A DNA stretch of 64,000 nt from the NCBI GenBank assembly GCA_022828595.1, contig JAKGHH010000002.1, positions 73,876,383-73,940,382 of the forward strand, read 5' to 3'. Positions 11,750 to 22,980 of the stretch are shown piece by piece. The notes under the pieces are model-generated. The model did no database searches. It was not told where the DNA came from and saw nothing but the letters and a program-made list of their open reading frames with translations. The translations under genes and the position numbers were made by a program. Each line of letters starts with the position of its first letter. The stretch's first letter is position 1. Source of the DNA: Nelumbo lutea (Eukaryota; Streptophyta; Magnoliopsida; Proteales; Nelumbonaceae).

Positions 11750-12600
11750 ATAACTAAAGTTTGACAAACATATGACAATGGAAATAAATTCTAAAATGCA
11801 TTGAATAAAATTTCTATGTTTGGAGTATTTGCATATTAGTTTTAGTTTTAAAATAATGATAGAGAATAAAAACAAGTTAGATGTGTTGTCAAAACATGTG
11901 GATATGATATACAAGCAATTAAAGTTGGTGGCGAATCAACACATAAGGTGTATAACTATCATCCCATAAATACACATTTAGTTAGCGATGAATCAATTTG
12001 TGAATTTCGTAAATAAAATAAATTGATAAGCATTATGGTATTAAAAAAGCTTCGTGATACCCTCTAGTATCTTCTATTAGATATAATAAAAAATTTTAAC
12101 TATAATTATATCATTATACTGACTTACGAACAAGCATTGCGGGGAAAAGATAGAGCTAAAAATTTGCTTAATAGATCTATAAATGGTTCGTATAAGCATA
12201 TTCCCTACCATTTAAGAAGTTGATGGAATTTAATCAATGAGTAATTGCTACTTTTAATGTTCATGATTCTACTATATTCAATGATATTCACTAATGCAAC
12301 TCACTTAAAGGGGAATTATCAAGGACAATTGTTAGCTACTAAACCATATGATGCGAATGATTAAATGTTTTCAGTTTCTTTTATAACTACTTCATTAAAG
12401 TCAATTTTATATTTGAACTTTGTTTCTAGAGATTTTTGAAAGTTGCATTGAATGATAATTAAAATCTAATAATTGTTTTTCACTGTAATATTATCATTAT
12501 TTATATAATAAAAATTGTATTTGACTTTGAATATGTAAATCAACTAATTTATACAATAAATATTTCAAAGTTTAAGCTCCACCTTAGTAAATTATATAAT
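11750..12600. other. AT-rich spacer, possible 5' flank of the MULE remnant
   Basis: No coding signal or RNA gene seen. It may include the 5' region of the Mutator-like element whose coding part starts near 12631, but I could not find a terminal inverted repeat pair. Confidence 0.3.
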
Positions 12601-12630
12601 TAGATTGTAATATCTATAATTGGATAATGA

Positions 12631-14790
12631 ATGGTGATGATCCACCACCAAACACCGACTCCAGGTGATCATGTGGATGAACTTGATGGTGTTGATGTTG
12701 ATTTTGAATTTGAATATGGGTATAAAGAATATTATGGGTTTGATAGAGAGAGTAATCCTGGCTATGAGTTGGAAGTTGAGTATGACGTTGACGAGTGTTT
12801 TAAGGATGAGGTTGAGGTTGGGGATGCCAATAGGGATGATGTTCATTTTGACAATGTTAATGTTGTTGTTGGCTCAAGCACATTGTCTTATTATGAGCAA
12901 CAAGGGGAGTTAGAGATCTTGCATGGTTTTGATGATAAAGGGGGGCCTTGATTTGAGGCATTTGTCGAGAGGCAAATAGAGAATCCACAATTGGTTGTAG
13001 GTATGATATTCTCTAGTCCTGCAACCTCTCAGAAGGCCTTCATCGACTATGCAATCATGGATGAGTTCGATTTCAAATATATTAAGAATGAGGGTACCAG
13101 AGTAGCAGCTGCTTGCAAAAGAGTGTATGCGTGCATCATAGTTACAAAGTCAAGAGGCTTTTCAAATCGAGTTATTCAGAAGTACACACACCTGTGAATG
13201 TGTGTATTCAAACACAAAGATGACATATGCATAGTTGGCAAAGAAGTACAAGGACAAGTTCAAAGAAGATCTAGATTGGAAGAGTAATACACTACAGAAT
13301 GAGACTCTAAGACAGTTAAGGTTGAAGTTTCTAGATCCATAGTTTATCGCACAAAGAGGCGGTTTGTTGTTGATATTAAGGGGGTACATGCTGAACAATA
13401 TTGCAAACAAAGAGATTATTGCAAAGCAACTTTAAAGACAAAAACTATAAGTGTGATGAAGATTGGGTTATTTGAGAATTGTGCAGGTGAATTTCGGAGA
13501 TTGTTTGTTTGTTTGGCAACAATGAAGAAAGAGTTCATAGATGGATATCACCCTATCATTGGGCTTGATGGGTGTCATCGGAAGAAACCTCATTTTTTGT
13601 TGCTTTTACATACTGTTAGGTTGGATAGGAACAATGGAATATTCCCAATAGCTTTTGCAATTGTTGAGGTTGCGGTGAAAGATTCTTGGACTTTGTTTTT
13701 TACATTATTGAATGAGTCCGTTGGAGTTCTAGAGGAATGTGGTTGGACTTATATCTCTTATACGCAGAAGGTATACTGATTTACGTCCGTAAATTCAAAT
13801 TTGTTTACATTTTTCTAATTGGTTATCATGCTAATAGTATAATGCATAATTTCTTTCAAGGGTTGGTAGAGTGTTTTTTGAGTTTGATGCTAAGGGCTGA
13901 CCATAAGTTTTGTGTCAAATATATGTATGCCAACTTCAAGGAAAGGCTAAAGGGAAAGGACCTTAGAGATTGCCTTTGGGAGGCTGCAATGACATATATT
14001 ATGTCAGAGGTTCATTTGCATATGAATAAGTTAAAGGGATTGAACATTTTGATGCTTATGAATGGGTGAGTGTTGTGACTGGTAATTTGTGGACCATATT
14101 TGATTTTGGCCCTAGAGTTAGAGTGATGATATATGTAACAATTTATTTGTCATTTAACAAGTAGATTTTGGATTGTAGAGACAAGCCCATAGTCACACTT
14201 GTTGACACCATTCGGAGGCAAATGATAAAATTGATACAAACTAAGCAAGAGAAGTTCAAAAGGGACAACGAGCTAGTGTGTCATGATGTTAGGAAGAAAT
14301 TGGGGAATGCACGGACATGAGTTAGTACTTGCTTCTCAACATATGCAAAGAATGAAAATTTTGAGGTTGAGCATTTCAAGATAATAGTGGTGTCAAACCT
14401 ACAGGCCATGACATATAGTTGTAGGGTTTAGGTATGGCAGGGTTACTTTGTTTCCATGCGGTTTTATGCATTCAATCACAATAAAGCATAACTTATGACT
14501 ATGTGGACCCACCATATTATAATGAGAAGTGCATTAAGGCATATAGCCATTATGTTTTAGTAGTGCCTGATGAATCCTAGTGGCCTTGGACAAAGGGAAT
14601 TCCAATCAAACCACCACCATTTAGAAAGCTAGGAAGAAGGGGCCAAATGAAGTGAGTTTTGGGGTCCATGTGTCTGTAAGGTTTAGGAAGATGAGATGTA
14701 CACTTTGTGGAGTTGAATGGCATAATAGAAAAAGGTGCAAAGGTTAGGGAAGAAGCAAACAAGGTCCAACATCTATGGTAATTCATGACA
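12631..14790 (+). pseudogene. decayed Mutator-like (MULE) transposase
   Basis: Several frames on the plus strand form one old MuDR-type transposase. (1) An acidic N-terminus (12631-12951). (2) The MuDR N-terminal domain (12952-13200), with FVERQIENPQLVVGMIFSS, then KAFIDYAI and a C-rich stretch. (3) The DDE catalytic core start (13453-13780), with KEFIDGYHPIIGLDGCHRKK, RNNGIFPIAFAIVE and KDSWTLFFTLL; the first catalytic D is in GLDGCH. (4) LKGKDLRDCLWEAAMTYIM at about 13930-14000. (5) A CCHC zinc knuckle, CTLCGVEWHNRKRC, near 14698-14740. Stops and frameshifts separate all blocks, and the second and third catalytic residues cannot be placed. Such enzymes move MULEs and Pack-MULEs; this copy is dead. 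Confidence 0.85.
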
Positions 14791-16105
14791 TTTGTAGTTC
14801 TTTTCATGGTTTTGCACCCAAAATGATAATATTGTTAGTTTATGTACAACAGGGACAATCAAGCATGAGAATGCAAGATAGAGGTGGGAATTGTACATTG
14901 TTAATACAATCTCAATCAAGTTAGTTTAACATATAACTGCCTCATGTTAGAGGTAGTGCTATGGGCGGAGGAATGGCACAACATGCTCTTTGCAAGTTCC
15001 ACCACACCAGGTTCCAACACATCATTTTTGTTCTCATGTAAATGCTTTCACAAGTAAATTTTGTCGTGTGTGTAGTTTTTGGATGCTATAACTAACTAAC
15101 CAGATATTGGGGCTTGTACAGGCTAGTCCATTAGCCAACAATTGTAGGGGCAAGGGCAATGGTATGGGCAGGTAGCTACCATCATATAATCCACTTAATT
15201 AGTTTTCTTCACAAGTCATTTGTTTATTGAATGTCCATTAATGTTTGATGGTCAAATATTTATGTAAAAATGGACATTATACCAAGTAGTCAATGTATCC
15301 CTCAAACTGTTAATAATTAAGCCATGAAGTGATAGAAAAAACCACAACCGATAACCCACAACTAAAAAAAAAAAAGGAAAAGAGCATTAAAATTCCAACA
15401 CTAAAATCGTCCCACTCCCTAGACTAGCCCATAACTAACAATTAAGCCACCCACACTTGCACTAACTACTGGACCAAACTACCACCAGGTTAGAGCTCCA
15501 CATTATCACCAAGTTATTTCTCTTCATGCTTTCTTTTTAACATTTTTGTCTTCTTTTTTTTTCATTTAATTTAATTTCTTTTCATTTTTTATATATGATG
15601 GCAATGAATATGCAGAATTTCTTTAGTGAATCTTGGATGCTTAGACATTTTACATGTTTTATGTTCATAAATACATGCACATGCTTTAATGCATTGATAT
15701 GAAGTAGTTGTTCTTTATTGGACATCATTAAATTAACTTGAAGTTAAAGAATATGAAAATTACGTGATTTAATAGATTGAAATGAATTAGTTGTTAGACA
15801 ATGGTGAATAGCAAAAGAAACCAAACATTATAACTCAACCATAGAATGTATATGCTATTCAATAGCAAAAATTAACTTGAAAATGAGCTACCTGAGATAG
15901 TGTGATGGCATTTGCACATGGGAAATTATATGAAAAAAAAGCTGCTTTGTTTACTCCCATGAGGTTGATACTAAATTTATTTAGTTATGTTATGATCGTG
16001 AACTTAATGAGGATGATGTGGGAGTAGATCATTGTGCCAATTTCTTGTCTTAAACTTTCATGGTTCAACCTTTAACCATAGGAAAATGTGCACCTCCCTA
16101 TTGAC
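14791..16105. other. spacer, possibly 3' flank of the MULE remnant
   Basis: AT-rich; stops in all frames. Contains an A-run at 15364 and T-rich tracts. Nothing recognisable. Confidence 0.35.
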
Positions 16106-16107
16106 TG

Positions 16108-16345
16108 CTGAACTTGATAATGGTGCTCTCATAAACAGTCATCATATTTTGATAATGGCGATCTCATAAACATCCATCAAAACTTGATAATGGTGCTCTC
16201 ATAAACAACCATAAGAACTTGATAATAGTGCTTTCATAAGCAATCCATTCGAATTTTCTAATGGTGCTCTCATCTGTAGTATTATACCTTACTAAGTAGA
16301 TATAGGTTGATTTAGTTGGTGCTCTCATACACAACCATCAGAACA
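16108..16345. repeat. degenerate minisatellite
   Basis: Five to six imperfect copies of a unit resembling GATAATGGTGCTCTCATAAA plus about 15 spacer bases (ACAACCATCAGAACTT-like), starting near 16113, 16152, 16183, 16220, 16258 and 16317. Copies differ by substitutions and by spacing, so the array is old. Confidence 0.7.
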
Positions 16346-16349
16346 CTCC

Positions 16350-17480
16350 CAGGTGAAGGAGCATAGTTAAGTACGAGAAAATGGCCTTCAGAGTGAAGGA
16401 GACCTCTATCAAATCAAACATTTGTTTTTTCATCAATTAACCATTGTTTTTCTTTCAACATGTGTAGGGTACATCATATGGGCATGGGAATCAGTTTGAC
16501 AAGGGTGAATCAATCTCAAGGAGATATTTTTTTCCTTTTCGGTTGTTTGTTGATAGTGACAAAGTCGGGGACATTATACCAGTTGGACATATTGCTATTT
16601 TTTTATAAATCAAGTTGGAAGTACTCATTTTTTTTAGATTTTATAGATTTTTCGAATGGGTTAACGGATGGAATACGTGACCATTAAATGATACATATGA
16701 TTGTAATGGTTTTTTTTTTTTTATTTTGCACACATGTTCATATATATAATTGTATAGGAGGGAGATCATGTGTATAGTGTGCTAATGTACAACACATTTC
16801 CTACATTCATGAGGATGTAGTATATTTTGAGGTCGAATGCTTGTTTTCTATGTACAGTGTGGTGAGTTGGCTCATTTAACAAAGTTTTATGCATTCATGT
16901 ACTTAAACTTTAATTTTGTGACCAGTGTTAGGACATCTAGCTTGCATTAACTTTGACAAAGCTAATATATTTTGTTGAATTTTGTGAACTAGCATGAATG
17001 GATAGTGAGAAGTCTTAGCATGTTAACCCCATAGCTGTTTTGGTAGGGCCAAGACTGTTGACTAAGTAGGGTCTCTTTGATCAAGACCAAAGAGTAGTGG
17101 TTGTCGATACTTGTGTTTGATTTCAAGTATGTGAATGGCTTCACAACTATGTTGGAACATTTGGCTTATAAGTTGAGCTAGACTGGTTCAATCATGAGTT
17201 CAAATTTGAAATATGGTGATAACAAGATTTAGTTCCATATGGTGAGTTAAAACCTAAATCCATATGCAATCCAAATTTAAAAGAATGAATTTCGGATAAT
17301 CATATCAATAAAATACCTCTTACAACCATACATTCCTCTCAACATACATTTTACTTATAATTTTAAACAACATTTTCATACAACACCCCTTCCATCCTAC
17401 TTGTAAAACCAAACAAATAAGTGAAGGGATAGTAGGAAGTACACTGATAAGGTCTCTAAGACCCCTTCTATGCGCAATCC
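16350..17480. other. spacer without recognisable gene
   Basis: AT-rich, only short frames; a 75-codon frame at 16460-16687 has no recognisable motif. No structural RNA or repeat pair noticed. Confidence 0.35.
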
Positions 17481-17484
17481 ATAC

Positions 17485-17621
17485 TAATCCATCACACACA
17501 ACCTGCTAACATATTCATAACATCCATGCCAACCCAATTAACGTCTAACATGTAAATCCATCACACACCACCTACGAATAAAACCATAACATCTATGCCA
17601 ATCCAATTAAGCTCTAACAGC
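17485..17621. repeat. two-copy tandem repeat of about 68 bp
   Basis: TAATCCATCACACACAACCT... at 17485-17551 is repeated as TAAATCCATCACACACCACC... at 17553-17621. Both include a CATAACATC(C/T)ATGCCAA block and end CTAACA. Similarity about 80 percent by eye. Confidence 0.7.
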
Positions 17622-17912
17622 ATAATCAAATATTAGTTTGGATATTACATTTTCTACAATGAGCTTCTTGTGATATATCTTTGTAATATTGTTGTTTTAT
17701 TAGCTTTAAATAGTACATCTCTTTATTTATAATAATAAAAAAAAAGTTATAGAGCACTCATTTGGCTTTTGCGAAAAAAAAAATATTTTCATAGTTAATA
17801 ACGGTCAGGTAAATGAAATTAATAACTTGCATTTATGATTGATGGTGGATTAGTTGGTTGGTTCTCTCGCTCATTGGAGTAATACCTAAGATCAAATCAT
17901 GCTACCACCAGG

Positions 17913-18361
17913 TAGGGTGAGTAAGAAAATTTGAAAAATCGACCGAACCGGTTAGTTCAATTTTGGTTTGGTATTTCTAAAAAACTAAAGGTACTGATTT
18001 AGTTTCAGTTAACTAATGTATAAAACCGCCGGTTAATCGAACTAACTAGAATACATATATTTCTATATATTATATATATATTTTTATATTTTATAAATAT
18101 TACAAATTAATAATATATATTATATAAATATATATTTATATTATATAATATATTATTTACTATTTAAAATATAATATTTTATATATATTTCCATTTTTAT
18201 TATATATTTATATGTTTTGTATAAAAAACGACGAACTAAACTGACGGTTAATCAATCGGTTCTAGTTCGGTTTCAGTTACTGTTTTTCCATAAACAAATA
18301 GGACCAATTCAGTTTAAAAAATAGGCCAACGGTTCGATTAACTTAACAATGAGCACCCTTA
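17913..18361. mobile_element. hAT-type MITE (449 bp)
   Basis: Ends are TAGGGTGAGTAAG and, as complement of the right end, TAAGGGTGCTCATTG. They are flanked by 8-mers CCACCAGG (17905-17912) and CCACTAGG (18362-18369), 7 of 8 identical. Inside are ACCGAACCGGTT and its inverse flanking a very AT-rich core. The 8-bp duplication and the TAGGGTG-type end fit nonautonomous hAT elements. Confidence 0.72.
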
Positions 18362-19330
18362 CCACTAGGTTTGGGGGTTAAGAGAGGGGGATGGGCTATC
18401 CTTATGTAGCCTCATGAACCTCCCCTATAGTTTAAAAAATATATATACATTTAGCTCATGCTCGTTAACTTCATATACGGAAAACACTTATATACGATAC
18501 TAGTTTTTCTAAAATATCATATTTACCCTTCATACCACCTTGCACATGTAAATTTATTAAAATACATGAGATTAACATAAACTTCCTAAATATTTTTCTT
18601 TAAGTAGATGTGTTTAATCATTTATTTCCAACAAAGAGCTTGAGCCATGTGTTGAAGGAGATGTTGTAGATGAGGAAGTGTTTGTCTTGCCTCCATCCGG
18701 GCAACCACTTAGGCTATGCTTGGTTTGCGGGAAAGGGATGGGAAAAGAGGAATATTCCTAAATGATACCTTTTTCCCATGTTTGTTTGTTGGGATATAAT
18801 GGTTTGGGATGAGAAAAGATTGAGACGCGGGGATCCAAAAAACGAGTGAATGGGATCCCATCAAAATAGCGCGACCCTAATGAGAAAGGAAAAATTGATA
18901 GCGTTTGGGAAAAGTTATCAGGCTTTGTCAGACATGAACTCGATAGTCTTTTCTTCCTTCGGCCAAGTCCCAACAGTCGGTCGTATCTCCAACGACTTCT
19001 TTGTTTATCTCGAGCAACTGTAAAATCAAATCTACAATCCTCTTGCATTGGCGAGCCTTTTCTCTATTTTCTTGTATGTTTTGATGCATAAGAATATCTT
19101 TATCATTGTTGCGCCAGTCTCTGCAATGACCGACCCCCTTTCATCTTCTTCACTACTTTCGGCAAGGAGAAGCTCCTTTCTACTTGTGTAGGCGAGAAGC
19201 AGAGCCAAAGAGAGTATTTTATTTTCTGGTATTCCCAGTTTTTCTAAGCTTGTTGGTCTCTTATGCTTCTATAAATAGGGACCCAATTATGAGGTTCAGA
19301 TCATATATGTTCTTCTCGTATTTTTTTTTC

Positions 19331-19350
19331 AGAGAGAGAGAGAGAGAGTT
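19331..19350. repeat. (AG)n microsatellite
   Basis: Nine to ten AG dinucleotides directly upstream of the PEPC fragment, in a position where a 5' leader would be. Confidence 0.8.
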
Positions 19351-19363
19351 ACTTTTTACTTCT

Positions 19364-19522
19364 CGGAATTTAGAGAAGTTGGCATCGACCGACGCTCAAC
19401 TGAGGCTTTTGGTCCCTGGAAAGGTCTCTGAAGATGACAAACTTGTTGAGTACGATGCTCTTCTGTTGGATTGGTTCCTCGACATCCTTCAAGATTTACA
19501 TGGAGAGGAGCTCAAGGAAACG
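19364..19522 (+). pseudogene. PEPC: phosphoenolpyruvate carboxylase N-terminal fragment
   Basis: Fifty-three codons starting [20 protein letters not shown] and ending [14 protein letters not shown] are a clear match to the extreme N-terminus of plant PEPC (carboxylation of phosphoenolpyruvate to oxaloacetate, cytosol), roughly residues 4-56 of a protein of about 965. Similarity stops sharply at 19522, where unrelated T-rich sequence with no splice donor follows. The normal ATG is not in its expected place: the preceding codons read from an AG-repeat. The conserved phosphorylation motif region falls in [12 protein letters not shown], where the serine is present. Catalytic domains are absent, so no enzyme can be made. 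A larger frame (19184-19603) is only the accidental extension. Confidence 0.85.
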
Positions 19523-20346
19523 ATAATCTATTATTTCTGTCTCTGCAAAAGTTTTTTTTTTATTTGTTTCAATTTTTTTTTGTTTAATTCAGGTCTATGT
19601 TAAAACCAATGATACAAAATCATTGAAATAGAGCAACATACGGATACCCATATGTGTATGAATTACAGTTTTGAAAATTTTGCTTTTTCTTCCTTAGAAT
19701 TAAAATTGGCTAATTGTTTGGTTTTAATGAATATCTGATTTGCAAAACCTATGGCGAAAAGCATAAGATGAAATCTAGGCTTTCACCACAACACGCTTGA
19801 AGCCTAACTAGAGCTAAGTTAAAGCTTTCACTTTGCTTGAAGCCTTGCTAGCTAGATCCAACCTACTAAAAAACTTAACAAGACCATGTCAGGTTGTGTT
19901 AAAATTTATCCAACCCAAGTTTTTCATCATTCTTACAAATTGAGAGGAAGAAACACGGAGGGGTGCAAGAAATTTAGTTAAGCTCTAATGATTTTCCTAC
20001 AAAACAAACATAAGAAAAATAATTTTCCCACTATTTTCCCTTGCATAACCAAACAATGGGAAGTGAAAACTTCACACTTTCTCATCCCATCCCACCCTTT
20101 CCCATCCCATCCAAATCTTCCCCTAAACTAAATGGAGCCTTAAGCTCCACTATGCAAAGAAGAAACCCTTTATGCCTCTAAAGCTCCTTCGCGGTAGAAA
20201 ATAACAAGACAAAACTTCGCCCAAAGGGAAAATAGATAAAGTAAAAAATAAGGGTAAAATCATCTAAAAATATTGAAAAGGGCAGTTTTAGGATTTAAAT
20301 TTATGTCAACAATTTCGTGGAGATAAGGGACGAAATGTAGATATAT

Positions 20347-20441
20347 CACTCTGATCCAATGCGTTTGGACTCAAAGGGATTTTCTCTTCGAGCCCACTAA
20401 AATTTTGACACGTTGATCAGTGTTCAATTGGCCATCACCTG
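20347..20441 (+). repeat. left terminal inverted repeat of the lipase-carrying element
   Basis: Matches the complement of 21879-21968 with scattered differences; the match fades at GGCCATCACC. Confidence 0.75.
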
Positions 20442-20520
20442 CAACAGCTTGAAGCTTTATGACTAATAAAGTATTTTAAATAAAAAATTTGAAGAAGAAA
20501 GAGTACTAGTGGTTCAGTAT

Positions 20521-20885
20521 GAGTTATACTTCGATATGCGAGTAACACCACGACAACCACTGCGTCAACCGGTGAATCAACTCCGACACGTGCTCGTTAA
20601 ACAATATACCTGAAACCTTTGGCACCGTGTCATGAACGTTCACCCCCAACCTCTCCACCCGCACCTTGAAGCTCACAATCCCGATTCTCAGTCTTGAAAA
20701 CGAGAAAACCATCACCTGAACGCCTGGCCATCCTCTATCACGTTCACGCCCGTCTCTGCTATGTCATAAGCACGTAGCATGGCTAGCGCGCTACCCAAGC
20801 TATGGCCGATCATGTTTATGCTTAGTTCCTCATCTGGGTATTGATGCATCAGCCACTTGACTTCGCTCAGGATATGGTACTTGTG
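20521..20885 (-). pseudogene. DAD1-like phospholipase A1 / class III lipase fragment
   Basis: Read on the minus strand from 20885: LSEVKWLMHQYPDEELSINM, then IGHSLGSALAMLRAYDIAET with the GxSxG nucleophile motif GHSLG (about 20806-20792). After a frameshift near 20715 comes VFSFSRLRIGIVSFKVRVER, LGVNVHDTVPKVSGILFNEH and a region ending SWCYSHIEV-stop. This is the alpha/beta-hydrolase core order of plant chloroplast phospholipase A1-gamma/DAD1-type lipases, which release fatty acids from membrane lipids. The GPRVGN block has become RLRIGI and some residues before NVHD are missing. N- and C-terminal parts are absent. Not functional. Confidence 0.83.
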
Positions 20886-21292
20886 GAACTGACACGAAAA
20901 TGTTATTGTACTATATACCGAGACACTGCTTGGTATAATTGCTTGGACTGAAGAAGCCTAAGGCCAAGGCACCTCATGCGGACGTTAAAATCTGGTTCTC
21001 GCTTATCATTTGCCTTGATTTAATCCCATCGTTGCGGGTGATTCAAGTTAGCAAAATCGATGAGGAAAATGAAACAATAATAGAACAGAGCACCCCTGAA
21101 CGGTTCTTTTGATGTTGAGATCTTATCTGTTTTTAGTTCTCTTTATTTCATTTTTCCATTTGGCTTGCCAAAACAGGGATAAACTACAGTTGTTATTGAT
21201 TGAGGGAGCAAGGTCTAAGTCTAAGAACAGAGAAGAGAACATGGGGGCTTTAGATTTTTTTGTTCGTATAAAGAAGAACATTTGCATGGAAG

Positions 21293-21312
21293 AAGAAGAA
21301 GAAGAAGAAGAC
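21293..21312. repeat. (GAA)n microsatellite
   Basis: Six to seven GAA units inside the lipase-carrying element. They make a Glu run in one frame and a Ser run in the opposite frame, which explains the two overlapping frames there; neither looks like a gene. Confidence 0.8.
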
Positions 21313-21878
21313 AACCTTGTGCCTTGGGTTTGTCTTGCATATCCAAAGTCATAACCGCAAGAAGACTTGATATTCCCATTAATGGTTGGGGTTTTTTGAA
21401 CAATGAATACAGGTTAATTCAAGCAACAAGTGTAAAATAGCACAAAAAACCCAAAAAGAAATACTCAATAGATACAGAGGAAAAGAATTTCCAAACATTC
21501 ATACAACATTACTATTTGCTAAAATTAAAAAGAAAATAAAAAAATGATTCTATCATTGGAATTCAAGAAGGAAAGATGAAAAACCCTAGACATAGATATT
21601 AGCTTTCCTTTGAATATTCTTGATGTTTGAAACTTTTCGCTAACACCGTTGCTGCTACCGTTAAAATCCACAATCGCTATGTTGCCTGTCGCCGTTCTGT
21701 TGTAGGTTGAACACCGTTGACGAAGGCTTATTGCTGTTAATGGTGCAGTTTGCTGAAAAAGGTTAGAGTCTGAGAACATGAGGGCTTTGGAAATTTCTGT
21801 CGTATTAGTTTTAAAGAGTTATCAAATTTTATTTAAAATTATTTTTGTCACTCATAAAATTTCAGCAGGTTGTAAGTA

Positions 21879-21968
21879 ATGGTTGGTAGAACACTGAATG
21901 ACGTGTAAAAATTTTAATGGGCTCGAAGAGAAAATCCCTTCGAGTCCAAACGCACTGAATCCGGAGTG
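21879..21968 (-). repeat. right terminal inverted repeat of the lipase-carrying element
   Basis: Inverse of 20347-20441, containing AAATCCCTTCGAGTCCAAAC. The two repeats are alike enough to suggest an element younger than the MULE transposase relic at 12631. Confidence 0.75.
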
Positions 21969-22767
21969 CAGATAGAGAGAGGTCTTTGTCTAATTATCAA
22001 AATTTAAGGGGTTTTTATCGCAAAAAAAAGTATAAGAGGGATTTTGCCACAAATCCCATAGTACAAAGGAGGTCTTTATAATTTACCCAAGAAAAAAAAT
22101 ACAAAGCAAACTCTCATGTGTCTCTTCTACATATCCCCATATGCCACCACCCTGGCAGTCACTCACATTTCTCAATCTAGGGCACCAGAGTTTCCCTTCC
22201 CATCCTCACAAGCCACCCCCCTGGCCATGAGCCCATAGAGGATTGTCTACTTTACTCACTTGTGACATTCACTCACCAAACCAGCCCCTTTTTCTAGTTT
22301 TCTTCGCCGAAAGAACAAAACAACTAGAACTAGAATAGAAATAACCTCATTTTACTCGTCCAAAATTCTCCTCAGTACCCCCCGTAGTTTTGAAAGATCT
22401 TTCCCTCCCTTCGGTTCCCCTTATTCGGTTCTGGGGAAAACTAAATACAAACCCTAAAATTCTAAATTTGCTGTTGTCTCTGTTCCCCATCGTCTGGTAT
22501 GCAACGTTTGGATTCCGATCATTTATAGCAATTTCAGTAGCCCTTCATTACCGACCCAACTTACTGAATCAAATCATGTCGCTTCTAAGGATTTTTCCCT
22601 CTTCTTGACCATGGTTGGGGCGCATTTTAGCAACAAAGGCGCATTTTAAGCCATTTCTTCTTCACGGAGACTTTCACTCCTGAGAAGTATAGGAGGGATT
22701 TCTTTGTAGTGGTTAATCTGAACTAGTTTTCTGGAGCCATTTCTGTTTGCTTTTGTCTTAGTTCGCC
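21969..22767 (+). promoter_or_regulatory. upstream region and 5' leader of the TSL gene
   Basis: Between the lipase-carrying element and the TSL start codon. From about 22100 it is C/T-rich, as plant leaders often are. Several ATGs precede the true start, including a 72-codon frame at 22390-22608, so upstream open frames or a leader intron are possible. No clear TATA box. The start of transcription cannot be placed by eye. Confidence 0.4.
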
Positions 22768-22980
22768 ATGTCGGAGGATATGCTCATTCATTTCTCCAAT
22801 TCTTCGAATCAGTCAAATCCATCTCTCCCGACGAAGCTTGCTAAGCTGGAAGCTAGGATGGCGGGAAAGGGCTCCTCGACTACACCTGCACAGGCAACAT
22901 GGCCATCTGCTTCTTCGACAAAATTTGGAGCAACAGAGGACTCGGCCGAGCCGTCAATTTCAAGCGATTCTGATGATGAT
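22768..22980 (+). CDS. TSL: TSL coding exon 1
   Basis: Codes residues 1-71, beginning MSEDMLIHFSNSSNQS and ending SISSDSDDD, as TSL proteins begin. It ends on a whole codon, and the intron starts GCAAGT, a GC donor rather than GT. No nearby GT keeps the conserved join DDD-NGGEF. The start is the only ATG that fits the family. Confidence 0.92.

Larger units (their letters stand above)
18712..20139. mobile_element. Harbinger/Tourist-like nonautonomous element carrying a PEPC exon
   Basis: The left end GGCTATGCTTGGTTTGCGGG and the complement of the right end GGCTCCATTTAGTTTAGGGG align at about 13 of 20 positions, and both run into GGGAAAGGGATGGG-type subterminal repeats. The element is flanked by TTA on both sides (18709-18711 and 20140-20142), the usual PIF/Harbinger target duplication. 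Size 1428 bp, with no transposase. It carries a block of phosphoenolpyruvate carboxylase coding sequence at 19364-19522. If the boundaries hold, it is a Pack-type (gene-capturing) Harbinger element. Confidence 0.62.
20347..21968. mobile_element. MULE-like element carrying a lipase gene fragment
   Basis: Long inverted repeats of about 90 bases at 20347-20441 and 21879-21968. Both contain TGCGTTTGGACTC(A/G)AAGGG and TTTTCTCTTCGAGCCCA in opposite orientation. Ends are CACTCTGATCC and the complement of GGATCCGGAGTG-like sequence; the flanks TAGATATAT and CAGATAGAG agree at 6 of 9. No transposase. It carries a lipase/phospholipase A1 fragment (20521-20885) plus about 1 kb of unidentified sequence including a (GAA)n run. 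This layout fits a Pack-MULE. The target duplication is too worn to be proof. Confidence 0.65.

Noticed and set aside
12592..12846. 84-codon minus-strand frame
   Set aside because: Mirror of the acidic N-terminus of the MULE transposase.
19184..19603. 139-codon frame containing the PEPC block as a possible functional gene
   Set aside because: Only 53 codons match PEPC. The rest is repeat- and T-rich, no splice donor follows, and the catalytic domains are absent.
22390..22608. 72-codon frame upstream of TSL as a separate gene
   Set aside because: It lies in the probable 5' leader, has no recognisable motif and no support; noted only as a possible upstream frame.
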